Below, piece by piece: positions 46,819 to 56,511 of a stretch of 64,000 bases of DNA. A program made the position numbers and the translations under genes. Numbering within the stretch: the first letter of the stretch is position 1; each line of letters starts with the position of its first letter. The DNA comes from Clostridium beijerinckii (GTDB lineage Bacteria > Bacillota > Clostridia > Clostridiales > Clostridiaceae): assembly GCF_018223745.1 (NCBI RefSeq), contig NZ_CP073653.1, positions 1,789,001-1,853,000 of the forward strand, in the 5' to 3' direction. Under the pieces are notes generated by a model. That model had not been told where the DNA came from and made no database searches. It saw only the letters and a list, made by a program, of their open reading frames with translations.

Positions 46819-47331
46819 ATTAATAAAGATTTTTCTATGAATGAAGAAATTAGAGAAAAAGAGATTAGACTAATAGGAAGTAACGGGGAACCATTAGGGA
46901 TTGTCCCAACTATTGAAGCAAAAAAACTTGCTGAAGAAAAAGATATGGATTTAGTTATGATGTCTCCTACTGCGAAACCACCAGTTTGTAGAATTATGGA
47001 CTATGGTAAGTATGTATATGAGCAATCTAAAAAAGAAAAAGATGCTAAGAAAAAGCAAAAAATCATATCTATTAAAGAAGTAAGATGTAGTCTAACTATT
47101 GAGGAACATGACATTGATATAAAAGCAAAAAATGCCAGAAAGTTCCTATTAGAAGGAGATAAAGTTAAAATCACTGTAAGATTTAGAGGTAGGGAAATGG
47201 AACTTGCCCACATGGGACAAAAGATTCTTGATAACTTTGCAGCTAAATTAGAAGATGTCTGCCTAGTAGAAAAAAGACCTAAAAGAGAAGGCAGAAATAT
47301 GACAATGGTTTTAGGGCCTAAAAAGGCGTAA
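46819..47331 (+). CDS. infC: Translation initiation factor IF-3, AUU start
   Basis: IF-3 binds the 30S subunit and controls start-codon choice. The 170-residue protein has [43 protein letters not shown] (linker region) and the C-terminal [14 protein letters not shown]. The frame extends upstream to ATG 46774, but GGAGGTG (46806-46812) lies 8 nt before ATT 46819, matching the non-standard AUU start by which infC is autoregulated in many bacteria. ATG 46840 is a less likely alternative. Confidence 0.93.
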   Translation: MNKDFSMNEEIREKEIRLIGSNGEPLGIVPTIEAKKLAEEKDMDLVMMSPTAKPPVCRIMDYGKYVYEQSKKEKDAKKKQKIISIKEVRCSLTIEEHDIDIKAKNARKFLLEGDKVKITVRFRGREMELAHMGQKILDNFAAKLEDVCLVEKRPKREGRNMTMVLGPKKA

Positions 47332-47351
47332 CTTGAGAGGAGGATTTAATC

Positions 47352-47549
47352 ATGCCAAAAATGAAAACTCATAGAGGTGCAGCAAAAAGATTCAGAAAAA
47401 CAGGTACAGGAAAACTTAAGAGAGGTAAGGCATTTAGAAGCCATATCTTAACAAAGAAGAGTTCAAAAACTAAGAGACATCTTAGAAAAGCTGGATATGT
47501 TTCAGATTCACAATTAAAAGTAATGAAGAAATTATTACCATACCTATAA
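47352..47549 (+). CDS. rpmI: Ribosomal protein L35
   Basis: L35 is a 65-residue, strongly basic component of the 50S subunit. The sequence [14 protein letters not shown]...[19 protein letters not shown] is unmistakable for the family (motifs [10 protein letters not shown] and HILTKKSSK). GAGAGGAGG lies upstream. It is the middle gene of infC-rpmI-rplT, 20 nt behind infC. Confidence 0.98.
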   Translation: MPKMKTHRGAAKRFRKTGTGKLKRGKAFRSHILTKKSSKTKRHLRKAGYVSDSQLKVMKKLLPYL

Positions 47550-47577
47550 TATAGGGGTAATGCAGGAGGTTTAAGTA

Positions 47578-47937
47578 ATGGCAAGAGTAAAGAGAGCGAA
47601 GAATTCTCGTAAAAATCATAAAAAAGTTTTAAAACTTGCAAAAGGATACTACGGTGGAAAAAGTAAGTTATATAAAACTGCTAATGAATCAGTAATAAGA
47701 GCATTAAGAAATTCTTATGTTGGAAGAAAGAATAAGAAGAGAGATTATAGAAGTTTATGGATAGCTAGAATTAACGCAGCTACAAGAATAAACAACTTAT
47801 CATATTCTAAATTCATGAATGGAATCAAATTAGCTGGAATAGACATCAACAGAAAGATGTTATCTGAAATAGCTATAAATGATCCAAAGGCATTTACTGA
47901 ATTAGTAGAAGTTGCTAAGAAACAATTAAATGCTTAG
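47578..47937 (+). CDS. rplT: Ribosomal protein L20
   Basis: L20 is needed for 50S assembly and is the repressor of its own operon in Firmicutes. The 119-residue protein has the full length and shows [26 protein letters not shown] and [13 protein letters not shown] (cores AKGYYG and WIARINAA). AGGAGG precedes the ATG, 28 nt after rpmI, and a terminator ends the operon. Confidence 0.98.
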   Translation: MARVKRAKNSRKNHKKVLKLAKGYYGGKSKLYKTANESVIRALRNSYVGRKNKKRDYRSLWIARINAATRINNLSYSKFMNGIKLAGIDINRKMLSEIAINDPKAFTELVEVAKKQLNA

Positions 47938-47942
47938 TACAT

Positions 47943-47972
47943 AAAATGCGGCTTATGCCGCATTTTATTTTT
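47943..47972 (+). terminator. Terminator after rplT
   Basis: AAAATGCGGC pairs perfectly with GCCGCATTTT (10 bp, 4-nt loop), then ATTTTTATA. Confidence 0.9.
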
Positions 47973-48037
47973 ATATTCAAATATAAATAATAATACTATT
48001 ATTTTTCCATAATCCTATAGTTTTGAGGTGTAAAACT

Positions 48038-48820
48038 TTGATATATATAGAAAGTAAAGAAAATAATTTGTTTAAGAATACAAAAAAGCTTAAAGAAAGA
48101 AAAAATAGGACTAAAACAAGTAGATATATAATTGAAGGATTTAGATTAGTTCAAGAGGCATTTAAGGCCAAAGTCGATGTAGATTACCTAATTGTGACTG
48201 AAGATGCACATGATAAAGTAGACGAATTTTTGGGCAAATATATAAATGATGAAATTAAGATTTATGAAATTTCCAGCAATTTATTTAAAGAACTTATTTC
48301 TACAGAAAATCCCCAAGGAATACTTGCTGTTATAAAAATGAATACAATGGAATTGAAATTCGATGGAGATTTTTACTTGCTTTGTGACAAGGTGCAAGAT
48401 CCAGGGAATCTAGGGACTATAATAAGAACTGCACATGCAGCTGGAGTACAAGAAATTATATTAACAAAGGGTACTGTGGATATATATAATGAAAAGACAA
48501 TTAGATCTACAATGGGATCTATATTTTATATTCCTATTTATTATGATGATGAGAATCTCTCTTTGGTAAAAGAATTAAAGGGGAAAGGTTTTAATTTAGT
48601 AGTGACATCCTTAGATACAGATAAAAATTTCTTTCAAGCAGATTTAAGAGGGAGAGTTCTCTTAACTGTTGGGAATGAAGGAAATGGAGTAAGTAAAGAA
48701 GTGTTAGAGATGGCGGATACTAAGGTTAAGATACCAATGCCAGGCAATGCTGAATCTTTAAATGTAGCAGTAGCTTCATCTGTTATAATGTATGAGAAAG
48801 TAAGACAAAATCAATTGTGA
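48038..48820 (+). CDS. SpoU/TrmH family RNA methyltransferase
   Basis: The 260-residue protein has an N-terminal SpoU substrate-binding domain (about 10-95, with YIIEGFRLVQEA) and a C-terminal SPOUT methyltransferase fold with the three family motifs: CDKVQDPGNLGTIIRTA (motif 1), LLTVGNEGNGVS (motif 2) and IPMPGNAESLNVAVA (motif 3). It probably 2'-O-methylates rRNA or tRNA; the target is not decided. Such genes often follow rplT in clostridia. TTG 48038 is chosen because GAGGTG sits between it and the upstream TTG. Confidence 0.9.
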   Translation: MIYIESKENNLFKNTKKLKERKNRTKTSRYIIEGFRLVQEAFKAKVDVDYLIVTEDAHDKVDEFLGKYINDEIKIYEISSNLFKELISTENPQGILAVIKMNTMELKFDGDFYLLCDKVQDPGNLGTIIRTAHAAGVQEIILTKGTVDIYNEKTIRSTMGSIFYIPIYYDDENLSLVKELKGKGFNLVVTSLDTDKNFFQADLRGRVLLTVGNEGNGVSKEVLEMADTKVKIPMPGNAESLNVAVASSVIMYEKVRQNQL

Positions 48821-48844
48821 TTAAATCTTATTAAAATAGGAAAG

Positions 48845-48926
48845 TATATTAATAGGTTTCTAGGAAAATTTGAAACTATTTAAGAATGAAAGTAGATTTG
48901 AATATTTCTAGGAATCTATATTAATA
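48845..48926. repeat. Imperfect inverted repeat after the SpoU gene
   Basis: 48845-48875 and 48895-48926 are imperfect reverse complements (about 25 of 31 positions) centred on TTCTAGGAA-like blocks. They can form an 80-nt hairpin that could end the SpoU transcript. It lies 40 nt from the left end of the IS element. Confidence 0.5.
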
Positions 48927-48965
48927 TGAAAAAATTTTAAAATTTATATATTTATCTATGTAAGT

Positions 48966-50008
48966 ATGCGAATCAATATTTAAATAAATTTAATATTCCG
49001 AAAATAACAAATATATTTATCTTAAATGATTTTAGGAATTAGCAAATTTATACAGTTAAGATACCAGAAACAGATATCATAAATACTGCTAATTTACCCC
49101 ATACATGAGTTAACACGCCTTTTAAAGAGCGAACTTTAGATGCATTTTGCAATTTTACTTTTTCATCAATTTGATTAAAAAGTGATTCTATTGGTTGCCT
49201 AATGCGACCTACAGAGGTGGAATGCAATGATTCAGCTGAATCCAGTTGTTTCTGACCACGTTTTTTCTTGATTGGTGTACGGATTACCGTTCCGTTAGCG
49301 TTAGCTGATATTTTTACATCAGAATCAATATATGCTTTATCAGCATATATATTGCGGTTTTCAAAGTTACTTATAATCTCTCTAACTGCTTGTAAATCAT
49401 GCTCTGATGCAGGAGTTAATAGTGCATATTCTGGATAAGGTGTTGTTTTAGGTCTTACATGTGCAATAACATGTAACTTACATCCATAATAATGAAAGTC
49501 TTTAGTTGCACAATAACCTTTATTGCATATTAAACCTGCTACTTTCCCTTTATATGAGCGTTTATCTTTTGCTAACGCTATCGGAAAAGAATCTATGATG
49601 CTTTCAGTAGAGATAGAAAACTTATTTTCAAATAATGCTGTTAATGTAGAAGTAATTTCTCTAAATGCCTCATGTAAGTTATTGAGTCTTTTATTAAAAG
49701 CTTGATAGCTCGGTATATCAGGAAAATACTCTATTAAGTGATTTATAGCATATTTGTAAACATCCTTTTTAGTAAATTGTTTTTGCATTGTAGCCCATAA
49801 ATATATTGTTATTATCTCCTCATCTGTGAATTTGGGTAAACAATTATTACTAAAACGTTGCACAGAATACGCTATTCTGCTATCATAAATAGCAGAAACA
49901 TAGCAATATAATTCTATTAGTTTTAAGATAAAATGGTTTTTCATGAATTTTATTTTACACTAATTCTTGCTATGTTTCTTTTGTTATTTTCTAACAGTTG
50001 ATTCGCAT
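48966..50008. mobile_element. IS982-like insertion sequence, about 1043 bp
   Basis: ATGCGAATCAA (48966-48976) and its complement TTGATTCGCAT (49998-50008) flank an intact transposase gene. The right terminal repeat continues as AACTGTTAGAAAATAACAAAA, while the left copy keeps GAAAATAACAAA only after about 20 extra bases, so the left end is partly decayed. Flanks GTAAGT (left) and GTAAAT (right) might be an imperfect target duplication. Confidence 0.7.
49048..49944 (-). CDS. IS982 family-like transposase
   Basis: The 298-residue protein has a DDE layout: IIDSFPIAL (first Asp, about residue 117), GCKLHVIAH (about 155), NIYADKAYID (second Asp, about 200) and VGRIRQPIESLFNQ (Glu, about 247), the R-x-IE pattern of IS982/IS5-like enzymes. 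The N-terminal FTDEEIITIYLWATMQ is typical of IS982. The frame is intact, so the element may still be mobile. Base composition is slightly richer in G+C than in neighbouring genes. Confidence 0.85.
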   Translation of the reverse strand: MKNHFILKLIELYCYVSAIYDSRIAYSVQRFSNNCLPKFTDEEIITIYLWATMQKQFTKKDVYKYAINHLIEYFPDIPSYQAFNKRLNNLHEAFREITSTLTALFENKFSISTESIIDSFPIALAKDKRSYKGKVAGLICNKGYCATKDFHYYGCKLHVIAHVRPKTTPYPEYALLTPASEHDLQAVREIISNFENRNIYADKAYIDSDVKISANANGTVIRTPIKKKRGQKQLDSAESLHSTSVGRIRQPIESLFNQIDEKVKLQNASKVRSLKGVLTHVWGKLAVFMISVSGILTV

Positions 50009-50180
50009 GTAAATTTTAAAATATATAAATATTTATAGGAAACATCTGGTGTTCAGAGGTTTTATATTTAAAATAGAATAATTATGTTAAGATAAAATAT
50101 TTAATTTGATTTGGGAATATACTTATAAATATGGTATATTAGAAAAGCAGTGGATTTATATATAAATTTTGAAAATAGTA

Positions 50181-50209
50181 TTGATATTTTATATATTTAT
50201 TTGTATAAT
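50181..50209 (+). promoter_or_regulatory. Promoter of the pheS T-box leader
   Basis: TTGATA (50181-50186) and a perfect TATAAT (50204-50209) lie 17 nt apart, placing the transcript start near 50216. Confidence 0.7.
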
Positions 50210-50215
50210 GAGTTG

Positions 50216-50472
50216 TATTAATTGAACATTGAAAAACTGTGAATGAGAGAGTAGATATTAGAAAAGTTTTAAGGGAGAGAAGGTCATAGACTGTAAGCCT
50301 TCTTAAATAATATAATATTGAAGTTCGCTCAGGAGTTCTAGCTGTGAAATTTATAGTAGTAGCTAGCGGCAAGAAGAGTCGTTAATTAAATTGAGTTGGG
50401 TACTTTTTTAGTTCCAATTAGGGTGGTAACGCGGATAATTCGTCCCTTTTTATGAGGTGGCGTTTTTTTTTA
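50216..50472 (+). promoter_or_regulatory. T-box riboswitch (phenylalanine) of pheST
   Basis: The leader contains a stem I region with GAGAGAGTAG (AG bulge) and AGGGAGAGAAGG, a TTC triplet at 50324-50326 that could be the Phe specifier (another at 50336-50338), and the T-box element AGGGTGGTAACGCGG at 50420-50434, one base from the usual AGGGTGGTACCGCGG. Uncharged tRNA-Phe would stabilise the antiterminator. It controls pheS and probably pheT. Confidence 0.9.
50441..50472 (+). terminator. T-box terminator hairpin
   Basis: CGTCCC pairs with GGTGGCG (six pairs, one bulge, one G-U) around TTTTTATGA, then a run of at least nine T. Confidence 0.75.
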
Positions 50473-50569
50473 TGCAAAAAATCTTTTTAATTACCAACAA
50501 ATGATTTTAAAAGAAATATTTATAGGTCTATTATTATTTTTATATGTCTTATTGAAAGGAGAAACAATA

Positions 50570-51589
50570 ATGAAAGAAAAACTTAAAGAATTACAAGAAC
50601 TTGCATTAAGCAAAATTGAAGCTGTTAAAACTAGCAGTGAATTAGAAGAAATTAGAGTTAAGTTCTTAGGAAAAAAAGGGGAACTTACTACAATATTAAG
50701 AGGTATGGGGAATCTTTCTCCAGAAGAAAGACCTATTGTAGGAAAATTAGTTAATGAAGCTAAAGCTGCTGTTGAAGAAAAATTAGAAAGCGTGTTAAAA
50801 GCTATTAAAGATAAAGAAAAGGCTGAAAAGCTTGCAGGTGAAACTATAGATATTTCTCTTCCAGGAAGAAAGAAAGTTATAGGAAAGAGGCATCCGTTAG
50901 ATTTGACTCTTCAAAGTATGGAAGAAATTTTCGTTTCAATGGGGTTCACAATTGAAGATGGACCTGAAGTTGAATATGATCATTATAATTTTGAAGCTCT
51001 AAATATACCTAAGGATCATCCGGCTAGAAGTGAACAAGATACTTTATATATAAATGATAATATAGTACTTAGAACTCAGACTTCACCAATTCAAGTTAGA
51101 ACTATGGAAAATCAAAAACCACCAATAAAGATGATTTCCCCTGGTAAAGTATATAGATCAGATTCAGTAGATGCTACACATTCACCTATATTCTATCAAA
51201 TGGAAGGATTAGTTATAGATAAAGGAGTTACATTTGCTGATTTAAAAGGAACATTAGAATTATTTGCAAAAAAAATGTTTGGAGACAAGGTTCAAACTAA
51301 ATTCAGACCACATCACTTCCCATTTACAGAGCCATCTGCTGAAATGGATGCAACATGCTTTGTGTGTGGCGGTGAAGGCTGTAGAGTATGTAAAGGCAGC
51401 GGTTGGATAGAACTTTTAGGTTGCGGAATGGTTCATCCAAATGTTCTTAGAAACTGCGGACTTGATCCAGAAGTATATAGTGGATTTGCTTTTGGTTTTG
51501 GTGTTGATAGAATGGTAATGCTAAAGTATGGAATAGATGATATAAGATTATTATATGAAAGTGATATGAGATTCTTAAATCAATTCTAA
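50570..51589 (+). CDS. pheS: Phenylalanyl-tRNA synthetase alpha chain
   Basis: PheS carries the class II catalytic core of the alpha2-beta2 enzyme. The 339-residue protein has an N-terminal coiled coil (about 1-95), the [10 protein letters not shown] start of the core, [16 protein letters not shown] (motif 2) and [14 protein letters not shown] (motif 3). [14 protein letters not shown] cluster (about 265-275) is a usual insert. AAGGAG before ATG 50570 decides the start over the longer frame. It is regulated by the T-box upstream. Confidence 0.97.
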   Translation: MKEKLKELQELALSKIEAVKTSSELEEIRVKFLGKKGELTTILRGMGNLSPEERPIVGKLVNEAKAAVEEKLESVLKAIKDKEKAEKLAGETIDISLPGRKKVIGKRHPLDLTLQSMEEIFVSMGFTIEDGPEVEYDHYNFEALNIPKDHPARSEQDTLYINDNIVLRTQTSPIQVRTMENQKPPIKMISPGKVYRSDSVDATHSPIFYQMEGLVIDKGVTFADLKGTLELFAKKMFGDKVQTKFRPHHFPFTEPSAEMDATCFVCGGEGCRVCKGSGWIELLGCGMVHPNVLRNCGLDPEVYSGFAFGFGVDRMVMLKYGIDDIRLLYESDMRFLNQF

Positions 51590-51692
51590 AAGCTTAGTTT
51601 TATTTGAAATTCAAGAATTTAAGAATATACATTCTTAGGAATATTTATTCTGAAGAATATTACCATATATATTCTAAAGATATGCCCATATG

Positions 51693-51800
51693 AAAAAAGC
51701 AGCTATGCTGCAATTAAAAACTTATTAACTTAAAAAAAGCAGTTATGTTTCAATTACGAACTTATCACCTTAAAAAAGCAGTTATGCTACAACTAAGATT
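51693..51800 (+). repeat. Three tandem 39-40-nt repeats between pheS and pheT
   Basis: Copies begin at about 51693, 51732 and 51772 with the shared core AAAAAAGCAGYTATGYTDCAAYTA. In the first copy GCAGC-TAT-GCTGC forms a small hairpin. The rest of the 293-nt gap contains short inverted repeats of AAGAATAT type. It separates two subunits of one enzyme and may modulate read-through. Confidence 0.7.
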
Positions 51801-51882
51801 TTTTGAATATTAAAAATGAGGGTTAGTGAAGAAATTGGATTAAAATATTATTCTATACCCAGCAATAAAAGGAGGAAACAAA

Positions 51883-54261
51883 ATGAAAGTACCATATAAT
51901 TGGCTTAAAGATTATGTTGATATAAATGTTAGTCCTAAGGAATTAGGAGATAAATTAACTTTAACTGGTTCACAACTAGAAGAACTTGTTATCCAAGGAG
52001 ATGTAATTCAAAATGTAGTTACAGGAAAAATTACTAATATTGAAAAACATCCTGATGCAGATAAGTTAAGCATATGTCAAGTTGATATAGGAAGTGAACA
52101 AATACAAATAGTTACAGCAGCAACGAACATGAAAGAGCAAGATGTTGTGCCGGTTGCTCTTCATGGTTCAACACTTGCTGACGGAACTAAAATAAAAAAA
52201 GGAAAACTTAGAGGAGTAGTATCTAATGGTATGTTCTGCTCAGAAGAAGAATTAGGTACAGCTGGAGATGAGCCAGTTCATGGATTGATGATCTTACCTA
52301 CTGATACTAAGCTTGGAGTTGATATTAAGGAACTTTTAGGATTAAATAAAGCTATCTTAGATTTTGAAATTACTTCAAACAGACCTGACTGCCTAAGTAT
52401 GGTAGGGATGGCAAGAGAAACAGCAGCAGCTCTTAGAAAAACTTATAAAATGCCAAATTTAGAATATAAAATTAAAAATTCTAAAAATATAAATGAAGAG
52501 TTAACTGTTGAAGTTAAAGATACTCTTTGCAATAGGTATATGGCAAGAGGCGTGAAAAATGTTAAAGTTCAGCCATCACCAGGCTGGATGCAAGAGAGAC
52601 TTCTTGAAGCTGGTATAAGACCAATAAATAATATAGTTGATATAACAAATTTTGTTATGCTTGAAACTGGTGAACCAATGCATGCTTTTGATAAAAGAGA
52701 AATTGCTACGAATAAAATAGTAATTGAAAGAGCAAAGAGAGGAGAAAAGTTTACAACTTTAGATGAAGTAGAAAGAGAATTAGATGATTCGATGCTTTGC
52801 ATTAAAGATGGAGAAAATATTATCGGTCTTGCTGGAATAATGGGTGGTTTAAACTCAGAAATAAAAGAAGATACTACAGAAGTTGTTTTTGAATGTGCAA
52901 ATTTTGATGGAACTAACATAAGAGTAAATTCAAAGAAATTAAATCTAAGAACAGAAGCGTCTGGGAGATTTGAAAAAGATATAGATCCTAACTTAGCTGA
53001 AATTGCATTAAATAGAGCATGTAGATTAATCTGTGAATTAGATGCCGGAGAAGTTATGGAAGGTACTATAGATGTTTACAATAACAAGAAAGAAGTATCA
53101 ACTGTAACTGTTGAATCAAATTGGGTAAACAGCTTCCTTGGAACAGATCTTTCTAAAGAAGAGATGAAGAGATGTTTAGATAGTGTTGATTTATTTACAG
53201 AAATAAATGGTGATAACTTAGTTGTGACAGCTCCAACTTTTAGAGTTGATATTGCAATTAGAGAAGATATAGCTGAGGAAATTGCAAGAATTTATGGATA
53301 TGAAAAAATTCCTACAACAATTTTTAAAGTTTCTACGGAAAGAGAGCCAAGATATAGAAAAGGATTATTAGATAATAGAGTAGTGATGCTTGCTACAGGA
53401 AGTGGATTAAATCAATCTATCAGTTATTCGTTTGTATCTCCAAAGGTTTTTGATAAAATTAATTTACTAGAAGATAGTGACCTTAGAAATGTAGTTAAGA
53501 TAAGAAATCCATTAGGGGAAGATTATAGTGTGATGAGAACTTCAACACTTCCATCAATGATGGAATCACTTGGAAGAAATTATTCTAGAAATAACTCATA
53601 TGTAAGATTGTTTGAAATGGGGAAAGTTTACATTCCAAATGTGGATGAAACAAAACTTCCAACAGAAAAGAATATTTTAACTATAGGTATTTATGGAGAT
53701 TGTGACTACTTAGATCTTAAAGGTGTTGTTGAAAATATAACTGATGGATTAGGTATAAAGAGTGTTAAATATGAAAGAGAGAGCGAAAATGTAAGTTACC
53801 ATCCTGGAAAAACAGCTAAGATAGTTGTTGGCAGAACTAATGCTGGAACTTTAGGAGAAGTTCATTTAGATGTATGCGAAAATTACGGTTTGGATGTGCC
53901 TTGTTATGTAGCAGAATTAGATTTGGATGTTTTATATGAAAATGCTGATATGGATAAAAAATATAAAGCACTTCCAAAATTCCCAGCAGTAACACGAGAT
54001 ATTGCATTACTTGTTGATGATAGTCTTTTGGTCCAAGAAATTGATGATACAATAAAAAGAGCTGGTGGAAATTTAGTTGAAAAAGTAGAATTATTTGATA
54101 TATATAAAGGAAAACAAATTCCAGATGGTAAAAAGAGTATAGCTTATGCAATCTGGTACAGAGATGAAAATAAAACATTAACAGATAAAGATGTTAATAA
54201 AGTTCATGAAAAAATCCTAAAATCTTTAGAATATAAGCTTGGAGCTACATTAAGAGATTAA
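51883..54261 (+). CDS. pheT: Phenylalanyl-tRNA synthetase beta chain
   Basis: PheT (792 residues, usual length) has an N-terminal [13 protein letters not shown], an EMAP II-like tRNA-binding domain (about 40-150, [23 protein letters not shown] with core HPDADKLS), the B3/B4 editing region (about 210-390), B5 (about 400-475), the catalytic-like core and the C-terminal FDX-ACB anticodon domain (about 700-792, [16 protein letters not shown] with core [11 protein letters not shown]). GGAGG precedes the ATG. Confidence 0.97.
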   Translation: MKVPYNWLKDYVDINVSPKELGDKLTLTGSQLEELVIQGDVIQNVVTGKITNIEKHPDADKLSICQVDIGSEQIQIVTAATNMKEQDVVPVALHGSTLADGTKIKKGKLRGVVSNGMFCSEEELGTAGDEPVHGLMILPTDTKLGVDIKELLGLNKAILDFEITSNRPDCLSMVGMARETAAALRKTYKMPNLEYKIKNSKNINEELTVEVKDTLCNRYMARGVKNVKVQPSPGWMQERLLEAGIRPINNIVDITNFVMLETGEPMHAFDKREIATNKIVIERAKRGEKFTTLDEVERELDDSMLCIKDGENIIGLAGIMGGLNSEIKEDTTEVVFECANFDGTNIRVNSKKLNLRTEASGRFEKDIDPNLAEIALNRACRLICELDAGEVMEGTIDVYNNKKEVSTVTVESNWVNSFLGTDLSKEEMKRCLDSVDLFTEINGDNLVVTAPTFRVDIAIREDIAEEIARIYGYEKIPTTIFKVSTEREPRYRKGLLDNRVVMLATGSGLNQSISYSFVSPKVFDKINLLEDSDLRNVVKIRNPLGEDYSVMRTSTLPSMMESLGRNYSRNNSYVRLFEMGKVYIPNVDETKLPTEKNILTIGIYGDCDYLDLKGVVENITDGLGIKSVKYERESENVSYHPGKTAKIVVGRTNAGTLGEVHLDVCENYGLDVPCYVAELDLDVLYENADMDKKYKALPKFPAVTRDIALLVDDSLLVQEIDDTIKRAGGNLVEKVELFDIYKGKQIPDGKKSIAYAIWYRDENKTLTDKDVNKVHEKILKSLEYKLGATLRD

Positions 54262-54291
54262 AATATAATAACTCAAGCTTTGCTCCATGAA

Positions 54292-54336
54292 AGCTGCTTC
54301 AGAAATAAGTTTTATTATTTTTGAAGCAGCTATTTT
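54292..54336 (+). terminator. Terminator after pheT
   Basis: A 17-bp stem with one mismatch (AGCTGCTTCA...TGAAGCAGCT) and a 6-nt loop is followed by ATTTTTATT. Confidence 0.85.
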
Positions 54337-54401
54337 TATTTATACAAAAAAATATAAGTTTAAAGAAGGAAATATCATGTTTCTATAGAATAAGTATAGA
54401 T

Positions 54402-54428
54402 AAAGTGGTTAAAAGTGGTGTTAAGTGG
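54402..54428 (+). promoter_or_regulatory. MraZ operator: three 10-bp-spaced repeats
   Basis: AAAGTGG, AAAGTGG and TAAGTGG begin at 54402, 54412 and 54422, that is AAGTGGT repeated three times with exact 10-bp periodicity upstream of mraZ. MraZ of several bacteria binds triple direct repeats of this spacing, and the Mollicute site is described as AAAGTG(T/G). It is probably the autoregulatory site of the dcw cluster. Confidence 0.75.
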
Positions 54429-54478
54429 TTTAAAATAGAGGGAAATTACCTAATCAATAAAAGTAGGAGCTGAGAATA

Positions 54479-54907
54479 TTGTTCATTGGGGAATATCAAC
54501 ATGCGTTAGATCCTAAAAATAGAATAATTGTTCCAGCAAAGCTAAGAGATGGACTTGGTAATAAATTTGTTATTACCAAAGGACTTGATGGGTGTTTGTA
54601 TGCTTATCCGCTTGATGAATGGAGAATATTGGAGGATAAATTAAAAACTTTACCTTTAACAAATAAGGATGCTAGATCCTTTGTGAGGTTCTTTTTTTCT
54701 GGAGCTTGTGAAGTCGAGTTAGACAAGCAAGGAAGAGGATTGATTCCACAAAATTTAAAGGAATATGCAGGTATAGAAAAGGACATAGTAAGTATTGGAG
54801 TATTATCTAGAGTAGAAATATGGAGCAAGGAAAAGTGGAGCGAATATAACGAATCAAATATAGACTTTGATTCAATTGCAGAAAAAATGAATGATTTAGG
54901 AATATAA
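54479..54907 (+). CDS. mraZ: Transcriptional regulator MraZ
   Basis: MraZ binds direct repeats upstream of its own gene and represses the division and cell-wall (dcw) operon. The 142-residue protein has two AbrB-like halves: [21 protein letters not shown] (first, core DPKNRI) and [21 protein letters not shown] (second, core DKQGRGLIP). It starts with TTG behind AGGAGCTG. Just upstream lies a triple repeat fitting its operator. Confidence 0.96.
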   Translation: MFIGEYQHALDPKNRIIVPAKLRDGLGNKFVITKGLDGCLYAYPLDEWRILEDKLKTLPLTNKDARSFVRFFFSGACEVELDKQGRGLIPQNLKEYAGIEKDIVSIGVLSRVEIWSKEKWSEYNESNIDFDSIAEKMNDLGI

Positions 54908-54919
54908 GGAGTTTTTATT

Positions 54920-55852
54920 ATGGAATTTAAACATGTATCGGTCTTATTAAATGAATGTATAGAGGCATTAAACATAAAGGAAAATGGGATTTATGTTGAT
55001 GGTACTTTAGGAGGAGCAGGACACTCATCTCATATCTTAAGCAATCTTTCTAAAGATGGGATGCTTATTGGGATAGATCAAGACCAAGACGCTCTAAAGG
55101 CAGCAAAAGAAAAACTTAAAGATTTTGAAAATGTAAAGTATGTTCATAGCAATTTTTATAATATTGATAGTATTTTAAACGATCTAGATATTGAAAAGGT
55201 TGATGGAATCTTGATGGATCTTGGAGTTTCATCATATCAACTTGATGAAGCATCAAGAGGTTTTAGTTATATGAAAGATGCTCCGTTAGATATGAGAATG
55301 AATAGAGAAAATGATTTTTCAGCGTACAATATTGTAAATAATTACGATGAGGACAGCTTATATAAAATAATAAAGGACTATGGTGAAGAAAGATTTGCTA
55401 AAAGGATTGCGAATTTTATTATAAATAGAAGAATTGAGAAGCCTATAGAAACAACTTTTGAACTTGTAGACATTATCAAGGCTGCAATTCCAGCAAAGAT
55501 GAGAAGAGAAGGGCCTCATCCGGCTAAAAGAACTTTTCAGGCAATTAGAATAGAAGTTAATTCAGAATTAAAGATACTTAATAAAACTATAGAGGATGGA
55601 GTGAATAGATTAAATAAGGGTGGAAGAATGGCTATTATAACTTTCCATTCTTTGGAAGATAGAATAGTGAAATTAAAGTTTAGAGAATTAGAAAATCCAT
55701 GTACTTGTCCAAAAGAATTTCCAATGTGTATATGTGGAAAATCGCCATTAGTTAAAAATATAGCTAAAAAAGGTATTGCACCAACTAAAGAAGAGATTGA
55801 AGAAAATCCAAGGAGTAGAAGCGCTAAGCTTAGAGTAATTGAGAAATTATAA
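54920..55852 (+). CDS. rsmH: 16S rRNA m4C1402 methyltransferase RsmH
   Basis: RsmH (MraW) methylates N4 of C1402 in 16S rRNA. The 310-residue protein shows [13 protein letters not shown], the SAM-binding [12 protein letters not shown] (about 25-36), [19 protein letters not shown] and the C-terminal [13 protein letters not shown], with a [11 protein letters not shown]ys cluster. It lies 12 nt after mraZ with a GGAG ribosome site in the standard dcw order. Confidence 0.97.
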   Translation: MEFKHVSVLLNECIEALNIKENGIYVDGTLGGAGHSSHILSNLSKDGMLIGIDQDQDALKAAKEKLKDFENVKYVHSNFYNIDSILNDLDIEKVDGILMDLGVSSYQLDEASRGFSYMKDAPLDMRMNRENDFSAYNIVNNYDEDSLYKIIKDYGEERFAKRIANFIINRRIEKPIETTFELVDIIKAAIPAKMRREGPHPAKRTFQAIRIEVNSELKILNKTIEDGVNRLNKGGRMAIITFHSLEDRIVKLKFRELENPCTCPKEFPMCICGKSPLVKNIAKKGIAPTKEEIEENPRSRSAKLRVIEKL

Positions 55853-55890
55853 TTATTATTATGTTATAAATGAGTTGGGATGTGAATAAA

Positions 55891-56400
55891 TTGGGAAGAA
55901 GAGAATATGATTATATAAAAGGGAATACAGTATTAGCTCCAGAAAGAAAAACAAGAGTACGTAAACCGGATAAAAAATATAAACAAATACAAAGAAGAAA
56001 ACAAATTATAAGTAAAAATATCCTATTAAAAAACAGGAGAAAAAATGATAGGAAATACTTACTAACTGTGGCAGTTGTCATATTTAGTTTAGGGTTTATT
56101 ACTATTCACGGAGATAACAAGGTTTATACTATGGAAAGCAATGCGAGAAACTTGGATACTCAAATAAAACAAACACAAGAAGATAATGAGGCATTAAAAG
56201 TAAAAATATTGAAATTTTCTTCATTAAATAATATTCAAAAAAATGCTGAAAGCAAATTGGCAATGGCTATTCCCAAAAAAGAACAAACTATAAAAGTTGA
56301 TTTTTCACAGAATTATTTTGAAGATTTAAAACCTAAAAGTTCCGAAAATACTGCTAAAAGTAAGAACATATTCTCTAAATTAATAAGTTTAATAAAATAA
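55891..56400 (+). CDS. ftsL: FtsL-like septum-associated membrane protein
   Basis: The 169-residue protein has a basic cytoplasmic N-terminus (about 1-50), one transmembrane helix (about 52-71, YLLTVAVVIFSLGFITI) and an extracytoplasmic coiled coil (about 80-125), the FtsL/DivIC plan. It lies between rsmH and the first spoVD/ftsI, exactly where ftsL sits in dcw clusters. Sequence identity in FtsL is low, so the name is by position and topology. The longest frame starts at ATG 55870 without a ribosome site; TTG 55891 with a weak GGGATGTG is preferred but not certain. Confidence 0.75.
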   Translation: MGRREYDYIKGNTVLAPERKTRVRKPDKKYKQIQRRKQIISKNILLKNRRKNDRKYLLTVAVVIFSLGFITIHGDNKVYTMESNARNLDTQIKQTQEDNEALKVKILKFSSLNNIQKNAESKLAMAIPKKEQTIKVDFSQNYFEDLKPKSSENTAKSKNIFSKLISLIK

Positions 56401-56511
56401 TAAGTTACTTAAAATAATAAAAAATAAGTAATTATATTAGAAAATTAATTGGCTTTATCTTGGTTCTTTTGGGTTTTATGTAAAAGAAAGTGTGCATGGG
56501 GGAAATAAAAG

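Noticed and set aside
50139..50372. 77-codon minus-strand frame
   Set aside because: It covers the T-box leader on the opposite strand and has no start signal.
51693..51800. Possible CRISPR array
   Set aside because: The three copies are contiguous tandem repeats with no unique spacers, and no cas genes are present.
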